Of a DNA stretch of 5,830 nt, positions 3,501-5,830 are shown one piece after another (positions within the stretch are counted from its first letter, which is position 1; the number at the start of each line of letters is the position of its first letter). The stretch is from contig CAJWPV010000111.1 in assembly GCA_913045395.1 (NCBI GenBank), positions 1 to 5,830 of the forward strand, written 5' to 3'. The position numbers were made by a program, and so were the translations under genes. The notes beneath the pieces were generated by a model, which saw only the letters and a program-made list of their open reading frames with translations, was not told the origin of the DNA and did not search any database. This DNA is from an uncultured Verrucomicrobiota bacterium (GTDB lineage: Bacteria > Verrucomicrobiota > Verrucomicrobiia > Limisphaerales > UBA1096).

Positions 3501-5830
3501 ACCACTCGATCGGGCGCGGCAGTGACAACGCTGTCTGGACTCTCAACCAGCCAACCCCCGGCAAGGCGAACAAATCCGCGCCCACCTCCAACCTGAAGAA
3601 CCTTAAACTCAACGAGTTCGTTGCTGCTGCGCCACCGGGTGGCAATGACTGGATCGAGTTGTACAACACTGACAGCAAGCCAGCCGAGTTGTTTGAACTG
3701 ATGTGGGAAGCCGGCTTGGCAAAGTTCACCTATCGCCGTCTCTCGTTCATTGCGCCAGGCGGCTACGCGGTGCTCAGTGCTGATGAGCGTCCAGGCGTGC
3801 GGCACCTCGATTTCCGGTTGCCGGCCGCCGGCGGCACTCTCCTGCTGCGCGACCCCAATGGGGCGGAACTTGACGACTTGAGCTACCGCACACAGCAGGA
3901 CGGCGAGTCGCGCGGCCGCTACCCCAACGGCAATGGCCCATGGGTTACATTCACAACCACCATCAGCCCGGGCCAGGCCAACTATCTCCCGGAAGCCGAA
4001 GGCTTGAGGTTTAATGAGTTGATGGCCATCAACGACTCGGCCGTCATAGATCCGCTTGGACGAACCAGTGACTGGATCGAGATCTGGAATAATTCCTCAA
4101 AGTCAACTGACCTCACCGGCATGAGTTTAAGCATCGACAAGATCGAGCCTGGGCAATGGACCTTTCCCGAGGGCAACAAGCTCAGTGCCAAGGGCCGGTT
4201 GCTCATCTGGTGCAACGGCTCCCGCGACCCCGAGCTTGGCCCATCCAACTATTTAAACACCGGCTATTCGCTTGGAGGCACACACGGCGCCTTATATTTG
4301 TTCAATGCCAGCGAACAGATTGTCGACAGCTTAAGATACGGGTTTCAGGTGCCGGACCTCTCCATCGGCCGCAACAATAGTGGCGAATGGACACTGCTAA
4401 GCTCCCCCACACCCGGACAAGACAACAAAACCCCTTCGATCCTGGCCACCCCGAGTAACCTGGTCATCAATGAGTGGATGGCCAACGGACGGGGCGACGA
4501 CTGGATTGAGTTGCACAATCCGCAAGCGATGCCAGTTAAAATGGATGGGATGTATCTGACTGACGATCTCAGCTCGATCGGTATTACCCAGTTTGAAATC
4601 CCTCAACTGAACTACATCGCCGCGCGCGGCTTCGTGAAGTGGGTCGCCGACGCCGACTTAGCCAAAGGAGGCGACCACGTGAACTTCAGCCTGGCCAGCC
4701 TCGGCGAACCAATCGCCCTTTACAGCCGGACAAAGTCGCTTGTGGACAAGCATGAGATCTCAATAACTACCCTCGGGGAGTCGGAAGGGCGGTTGCCTGA
4801 TGGCGCCTTGCAGATCACCACATTTCCCGACACACCCACTCCTGGAAAATCCAACTATCTGCCGGTGCGAAACGTGGTCATCAACGAGGTGCTCGCTCAT
4901 ACTGATCCTCCCTTCGAAGACGCCATCGAGCTTCGAAATCTCTCCACCGAGCCCGTCAATATTGGCAACTGGTGGATCAGTAACTCGGAATCAAACCGGA
5001 ACAAATTCCAGATTCCGGCTAATACTATTTTGTCCGCTCGAGGCGTGACGGCCTTTTACGAGGCACAGTTCAACCCGGCGCCGGGAGCGGATCACAGCTT
5101 TGCGCTCAACTCCGCACACGGCGACAAGGTCATTGTCTCTCAAACGGATAGTTCCGGACAACTAACCGGCTACCGCACTATCGCCGAATATGACGCGTCG
5201 GAGAATGGTGTCTCCTTTGGCCGGGTGAAAACCAGCATTGGCGACCAGTTTGTCACCCTGGCCAGTCCGACATTCGGCGTCGACAATCCGTCCTCCTCGT
5301 CGGCATTCCGCCAAGGCAACGGAGCGCCCAACGCCACGGCCAAGGTCGGCCCAGTGGTCATCCACGAGATCATGTACCACCCTGCCCCGCTGCCACTCGG
5401 TGCCGGCACGCCGGATGATGAGTTCATCGAGCTACACAACATCACCAACACGACCGTACCGTTGTACGACCCGTTGCACCCGGAGAACACATGGCAGATC
5501 GGCGGTGGCGCAACGTTTGAGTTCCCACGCGATTTCCAGTTGCCGCCTGACAGCTACGTGGTTTTGATCGAGTTCAACCCGGCAAAGAATCCTGAAAAAG
5601 CAGCGCGCTTGGCCAAACGCCACGGCATCCCGGAAGGTGTGCCGATCCTTGGCCCGTTACGCGGGCAGTTGGCCAACGGCGGTGACACTGTGAGCCTGTA
5701 CAAGCCGGACCCGCCGCAGGGCCTGCAGCATGACGACGCCGGTTTCGTGCCGTACATTCTCGTGGACCAAGTCACCTTCAACGACACCGTGCCTTGGCCA
5801 GGCGATGCCGACGGCCTGGGCGCCTCGCTG
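2..5830 (+). CDS. Giant lamin-tail / CotH kinase multidomain protein, internal fragment (both ends outside the window)
   Basis: A single frame runs without a stop from base 2 to base 5830 (1943 codons), so this is an internal piece of a protein of more than 1943 residues. Residues below are numbered from the codon at base 2. Domain order: two Ig-like repeats (1-81, 82-180), LTD1 (186-327), CHB_HEX-1 (334-422), CotH kinase (430-794), CHB_HEX-2 (800-889), LTD2-LTD7 (896-1763), linker, LTD8 (1784-1943, incomplete). No signal peptide or C-terminal anchor is visible because the ends are missing; export is inferred from the domain types. There is no hydrophobic segment long enough to be a membrane helix. 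In-frame ATG codons such as base 26 fall inside a domain and are not credible starts. The family occurs in Verrucomicrobiota and Planctomycetota. Its function is unknown; scaffold or adhesion plus possible protein phosphorylation is an inference. Reading frame and domain types are secure; the biological role is not. Confidence 0.96.
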   Translation, partial: MEVTFSEPMYGINAEDLMINDYRAMELRESGNRFTFHFNQPAAGTIHVWWAPGHGIGDQASPPNSFITESDKANWSYELLDSVPPQLASRLPSESKIRKFSEVEVWFDEPVQGVSATDLMANGITAKALSGLGAGPYIFEFDKLAMGQVELTWADDHGITDFNKTPNTFDGQPWSVQVDATHTPGNVVISEFSAAATKAYKRVDGDWIELHNHGDAEVNLEGWSLTDDKENLAKWIFPNVTLEAGSHMVVFATGQDTKSTSSSKPLHTNFKLNPNGEYLALCIPEVPRQPVSEVMFPEQAAGVSYGLNENDDWVYLSKPTPGAANKSTMISGRVETVHFSLPRGFYGRKAVYLTLSTDTPGAKIRYTTNGDTPGCCGNGKYETVGKVYTEPIRIAKTSIIRAIAHKEGMLSSKVRTHTYFYGLPTARRRLPALSLVTDNRHLWGSKGIQKQPNAQRHGIAWERPVSAELIRPEDNGGFAVDCGIRIQGGGYVRPKYNPNSGLPFSKYSFRLYFRGDYGAGRLEYPLFGHIPVQSFDRIVLRAGMNDHTSPFIKDEWARRLCTNVGQVSPRGTFVNLFINGKYKGYYNPTERIDTKFLADWYQTDENYDVIAQFNEVRSGSAVAWNKMLNYVRRYDMNDPKHFKVIEKQLDMDNFADYLLPLIWVANRDWPHNNWRAARHKPDGKFRLYAWDSEHAFQVSTSHNTIANELGESNAADIAVLFNKLRKSREFQLIFADRVHKHLYNDGGLTDVEIRRVYDDLYNTVKGTVSVSKSWGTNWIRSRRSPMLRHLKEANVAASDHAPKFNQFGGIVPNGFKLKMTASEGDIYFTTDGSDPRTSYAGSVSASAKSYDKEQGLSILRSTEQSTRINVKARSLNGGTWSALTGATFMAGDESPPVRFSEIMYNPQGGDAFEFLELQNIGDTEVDLSGFSFEGITFRFAENSPPLATVSYLLLVNDANVEAFRARYPGVRVGGLYEGSLSNRGERLALIDRNGETVLSVDYDDGGSWPSEADGDGHSLVLGNPDGDPDSPANWHASLAKGGTPGRPSPSGPQPLVVLNEVLAENIASVQNGVTFPDYVELKNVAGTDVYLQNWSLSDNPAKPRKFNFPADIVIPSNGYLVVWLDDAAGAPGLHAGFALDNDGDTIALFNPEGERIDVLGFGLQVADHSIGRGSDNAVWTLNQPTPGKANKSAPTSNLKNLKLNEFVAAAPPGGNDWIELYNTDSKPAELFELMWEAGLAKFTYRRLSFIAPGGYAVLSADERPGVRHLDFRLPAAGGTLLLRDPNGAELDDLSYRTQQDGESRGRYPNGNGPWVTFTTTISPGQANYLPEAEGLRFNELMAINDSAVIDPLGRTSDWIEIWNNSSKSTDLTGMSLSIDKIEPGQWTFPEGNKLSAKGRLLIWCNGSRDPELGPSNYLNTGYSLGGTHGALYLFNASEQIVDSLRYGFQVPDLSIGRNNSGEWTLLSSPTPGQDNKTPSILATPSNLVINEWMANGRGDDWIELHNPQAMPVKMDGMYLTDDLSSIGITQFEIPQLNYIAARGFVKWVADADLAKGGDHVNFSLASLGEPIALYSRTKSLVDKHEISITTLGESEGRLPDGALQITTFPDTPTPGKSNYLPVRNVVINEVLAHTDPPFEDAIELRNLSTEPVNIGNWWISNSESNRNKFQIPANTILSARGVTAFYEAQFNPAPGADHSFALNSAHGDKVIVSQTDSSGQLTGYRTIAEYDASENGVSFGRVKTSIGDQFVTLASPTFGVDNPSSSSAFRQGNGAPNATAKVGPVVIHEIMYHPAPLPLGAGTPDDEFIELHNITNTTVPLYDPLHPENTWQIGGGATFEFPRDFQLPPDSYVVLIEFNPAKNPEKAARLAKRHGIPEGVPILGPLRGQLANGGDTVSLYKPDPPQGLQHDDAGFVPYILVDQVTFNDTVPWPGDADGLGASL
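557..982 (+). other. Lamin-tail domain 1 (LTD1)
   Basis: Residues 186-327. The domain opens with N-V-V-I-S-E-F and carries the core D-W-I-E-L-H-N at residues 206-212, followed by V-N-L-E-G-W-S-L-T-D-D, the usual strand pattern of the bacterial lamin-tail Ig-like fold. The later part has a sheet-edge segment (residues F-K-L-N-P-N-G-E-Y-L-A-L) and V-S-Y-G, then closes with the terminal motif P-T-P-G-A-A-N-K at about 319-326. Length (about 142 residues) is normal for the family. It lies directly before CHB_HEX-1 and CotH, the standard order in this protein class. LTDs are thought to act as binding or scaffold modules on the cell surface; the ligand here is unknown. Confidence 0.9.
1001..1267 (+). 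other. Chitobiase/beta-hexosaminidase C-terminal-like module 1 (CHB_HEX-1)
   Basis: Residues 334-422. It shows the family pattern F-S-L-P-R-G-F-Y ... V-Y-L-T-L-S-T, then A-K-I-R-Y-T-T-N-G-D-T-P at residues 362-373, then Y-T-E-P-I-R-I, I-I-R-A-I-A-H-K-E-G and S-S-K-V-x-T-x-T-Y. In related modules the central signature reads I-Y-Y-T-x-D-G-S-x-P; here it is I-R-Y-T-T-N-G-D-T-P. A vicinal cysteine pair (375-376) sits in the loop just after this signature. The module is a small beta-sandwich found beside CotH domains and in glycoside hydrolases. Here it is an accessory module with no catalytic residues of its own. A role in carbohydrate or surface binding is possible but not shown. Confidence 0.85.
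1289..2383 (+). other. CotH-type kinase domain
   Basis: Residues 430-794. The domain starts with L-P-A-L-S-L-V-T-D and has the family landmarks in order: G-I-R-I-Q-G-G-G (483-490); P-F-S-K-Y-S-F-R-L-Y-F (503-513), with Lys506 in the usual nucleotide-lysine region; I-V-L-R-A-G-M-N-D (538-546) followed by K-D-E-W-A-R-R-L; I-N-G-K-Y-K-G-Y-Y-N-P-T-E-R-I-D (578-593), with Glu590; N-R-D-W-P-H-N-N-W (666-674); and W-D-S-E-H-A-F (690-696). CotH proteins are atypical secreted or spore-coat kinases; Bacillus CotH phosphorylates coat proteins. By analogy Asp668 and Asp691 are the best candidates for the catalytic and metal-binding acidic residues; this assignment is inference. All blocks are present and the frame is intact, so an active kinase is possible. 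The substrate is unknown. Base composition is AT-richer here than in the following LTD2. Confidence 0.9.
2399..2668 (+). other. Chitobiase/beta-hexosaminidase C-terminal-like module 2 (CHB_HEX-2)
   Basis: Residues 800-889. It starts with A-P-K-F-N-Q-F-G-G-I-V-P-N-G-F, a typical opening for the module that follows CotH domains. It then has the textbook signature G-D-I-Y-F-T-T-D-G-S-D-P-R (824-836), a variable loop with S-A-S-A-K-S-Y, and the closing strands T-R-I-N-V-K-A-R-S-L-N-G-G-T-W-S-A-L-T. The match is closer to the family norm than CHB_HEX-1. It directly joins the CotH domain to the LTD array, so the kinase is bracketed by one CHB_HEX module on each side. It is probably a structural or binding accessory to the kinase. 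Confidence 0.9.
2687..3148 (+). other. Lamin-tail domain 2 (LTD2), 'EIMYNP' type
   Basis: Residues 896-1049. It opens with V-R-F-S-E-I-M-Y-N-P, has the core E-F-L-E-L-Q-N at 913-919, then V-D-L-S-G-F-S-F, a Y-L-L-L-V-N-D strand, and F-R-A-R-Y-P-G. It ends with the long C-terminal form S-W-P-S-E-A-D-G-D-G-H-S-L-V-L and S-P-A-N-W-H-A-S, finishing G-G-T-P-G. This longer subtype commonly follows the CHB_HEX module of CotH proteins. Within this domain the DNA becomes clearly more GC-rich and C/G-ending in codon choice than the kinase part upstream. Confidence 0.9.
3161..3577 (+). other. Lamin-tail domain 3 (LTD3)
   Basis: Residues 1054-1192. It begins L-V-V-L-N-E-V-L-A, has the core D-Y-V-E-L-K-N (1077-1083), then Q-N-W-S-L-S-D-N, I-P-S-N-G-Y-L-V-V-W-L-D-D and A-G-F-A-L-D-N-D-G-D-T-I-A-L-F. 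It closes with D-H-S-I-G-R ... P-T-P-G-K-A-N-K. This is a complete, near-canonical lamin-tail module. Its last third (from about base 3479) resembles the end of LTD5 (from about base 4337): G-F-G-L-Q-V-A-D-H-S-I-G-R here and R-Y-G-F-Q-V-P-D-L-S-I-G-R there. That suggests the two arose by duplication. Confidence 0.92.
3599..3991 (+). other. Lamin-tail domain 4 (LTD4), divergent
   Basis: Residues 1200-1330. It starts N-L-K-L-N-E-F-V-A-A, has the perfect core N-D-W-I-E-L-Y-N (to residue 1222), a P-G-G-Y-A-V-L-S strand, L-P-A-A-G-G-T-L-L-L-R-D, S-R-G-R-Y-P-N-G, and ends I-S-P-G-Q-A-N-Y-L-P. The stretch after the core is unusual. Where other copies have V-x-L-x-G-W-x-L-S-D-D, this one reads A-E-L-F-E-L-M-W-E-A-G-L-A-K-F-T-Y-R-R-L, with no S-D-D turn. 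The frame remains open and rejoins the family pattern, so it is divergence rather than a frameshift that destroys the gene. Confidence 0.85.
4001..4432 (+). other. Lamin-tail domain 5 (LTD5)
   Basis: Residues 1334-1477. It starts L-R-F-N-E-L-M-A-I-N-D, a common opening of this subtype, with the core S-D-W-I-E-I-W-N to residue 1363. It continues with T-D-L-T-G-M-S-L-S, Q-W-T-F-P-E-G, a G-R-L-L-I-W-C-N-G strand, N-T-G-Y-S-L-G-G-T-H-G-A-L-Y-L-F and Q-V-P-D-L-S-I-G-R, and ends S-S-P-T-P-G-Q-D-N-K-T-P. It is complete. Its C-terminal half is the closest by eye to that of LTD3. A cysteine lies in the middle strand (W-C-N-G); its partner, if any, is not evident. Confidence 0.92.
4457..4864 (+). other. 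Lamin-tail domain 6 (LTD6)
   Basis: Residues 1486-1621. It begins N-L-V-I-N-E-W-M-A-N, has a tight loop (only G-R-G-D between the first strand and the core) and the core D-W-I-E-L-H-N (1500-1506), followed by M-D-G-M-Y-L-T-D-D-L. Later segments are A-R-G-F-V-K-W-V-A-D, V-N-F-S-L-A-S-L-G-E-P-I-A-L-Y and G-R-L-P-D-G, ending T-P-T-P-G-K-S-N-Y-L-P. The end motif almost matches that of LTD4 (P-G-Q-A-N-Y-L-P), which fits a shared origin of the array members. Complete and in frame. Confidence 0.9.
4871..5290 (+). other. Lamin-tail domain 7 (LTD7)
   Basis: Residues 1624-1763. It begins N-V-V-I-N-E-V-L-A-H, with the core E-D-A-I-E-L-R-N ending at residue 1646, where Ala replaces the usual aromatic before I-E-L. 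Then come V-N-I-G-N-W-W-I-S-N, a R-G-V-T-A-F-Y-E strand, H-S-F-A-L-N-S-A-H-G-D-K-V-I-V, and E-N-G-V-S-F-G-R. It ends A-S-P-T-F-G-V-D-N, where Phe replaces the usual Pro of the end motif. The opening shares 16 identical bases (4881-4896) with LTD3 (3174-3189), encoding the N-E-V-L-A segment. It is the last member of the closely packed array before a linker. Confidence 0.9.
5291..5350 (+). other. Ser/Ala/Gly/Asn-rich interdomain linker
   Basis: About 20 codons between LTD7 and LTD8 with a low-complexity composition: four serines in a row after a proline, then F-R-Q-G-N-G-A-P-N-A-T-A-K-V-G. The other joints of the array have little or no linker, so this is the one obvious flexible break after LTD2. 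It separates the uniform LTD3-LTD7 block from the longer LTD8 subtype. Start and end are approximate. Confidence 0.6.
5351..5830 (+). other. Lamin-tail domain 8 (LTD8), 'EIMYHP' type, cut by the window end
   Basis: Residues 1784-1943. It opens P-V-V-I-H-E-I-M-Y-H-P, has a long loop (A-P-L-P-L-G-A-G-T-P-D-D) before the core E-F-I-E-L-H-N (1807-1813), then T-W-Q-I-G-G-G and F-E-F-P-R-D-F-Q-L-P, Y-V-V-L-I-E-F-N, an R-H-G-I-P-E-G segment, and L-A-N-G-G-D-T-V-S-L-Y. The window stops at W-P-G-D-A-D-G-L-G-A-S-L, the same landmark as S-W-P-S-E-A-D-G-D-G-H-S-L in LTD2. It is therefore the longer LTD2-like subtype, and only the end of its C-terminal strand region is missing. The gene continues past base 5830. 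Confidence 0.88.

Noticed and set aside
3355..3805. Two overlapping - strand frames of about 120 codons.
   Set aside because: Both are opposite LTD3/LTD4. One even mirrors sense-strand repeats as repeated antisense segments. No independent gene signal is visible.
4664..4681. Strong Shine-Dalgarno-like AAAGGAGG followed 7 bases later by an in-frame GTG, a possible internal translation start.
   Set aside because: It falls in the middle of LTD6 and would produce a broken domain. The purines are explained by the codons for A-K-G-G-D. Only N-terminal proteomics or ribosome profiling could revive it.
5238..5567. Overlapping + strand frame of about 109 codons.
   Set aside because: Its translation is Arg/Ser/Thr-rich low-complexity sequence typical of an out-of-frame reading, and it overlaps the well-supported end of LTD7 and start of LTD8.

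Overview
The whole 5.8 kb window is the inside of one very large protein-coding gene on the + strand. Reading from base 2, there is no stop codon for 1943 codons, and the frame is still open at base 5830. Neither the true start nor the stop lies in the window. There is no intergenic DNA, RNA gene, promoter, terminator, mobile element or CRISPR array, and no second gene I would support on either strand.

The protein is a modular, almost certainly extracytoplasmic beta-rich protein. In order it holds: two tandem bacterial Ig-like repeats of the 'F-S/D-E-P-V-x-G-V-x-A-x-D-L' type (the first cut by the window edge); a lamin-tail domain (LTD1); a chitobiase/beta-hexosaminidase C-terminal-like module (CHB_HEX-1); a CotH-type kinase domain; a second CHB_HEX module; and then at least seven more lamin-tail domains (LTD2 to LTD8, the last cut by the window edge). 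LTD - CHB_HEX - CotH - CHB_HEX - LTD is a known arrangement in large proteins of Verrucomicrobiota, Planctomycetota and related bacteria. A member of that superphylum, most likely Verrucomicrobiota, is the best guess for the host. This rests on architecture and remembered family style, not on a database search.

Layout: 2-541 Ig-like pair; 557-982 LTD1; 1001-1267 CHB_HEX-1; 1289-2383 CotH kinase; 2399-2668 CHB_HEX-2; 2687-5290 six consecutive lamin-tail domains, most ending in a P-T-P-G-x-x-N type motif; 5291-5350 a short Ser/Ala/Gly/Asn-rich linker; 5351-5830 the start of LTD8. Base composition changes inside the gene, from roughly 37-50% GC in the sampled lines of the CotH/CHB_HEX-2 part to about 65% in LTD2. 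This suggests a mosaic history.

A plausible but unproven reading is an exported or surface-displayed protein in which a CotH-like phosphotransferase domain sits in a long scaffold of beta-sandwich adhesion or binding modules. The most notable points are the length of the LTD array, the predicted kinase centre with WDSE in place of a W-D-x-D form, and the compositional break.
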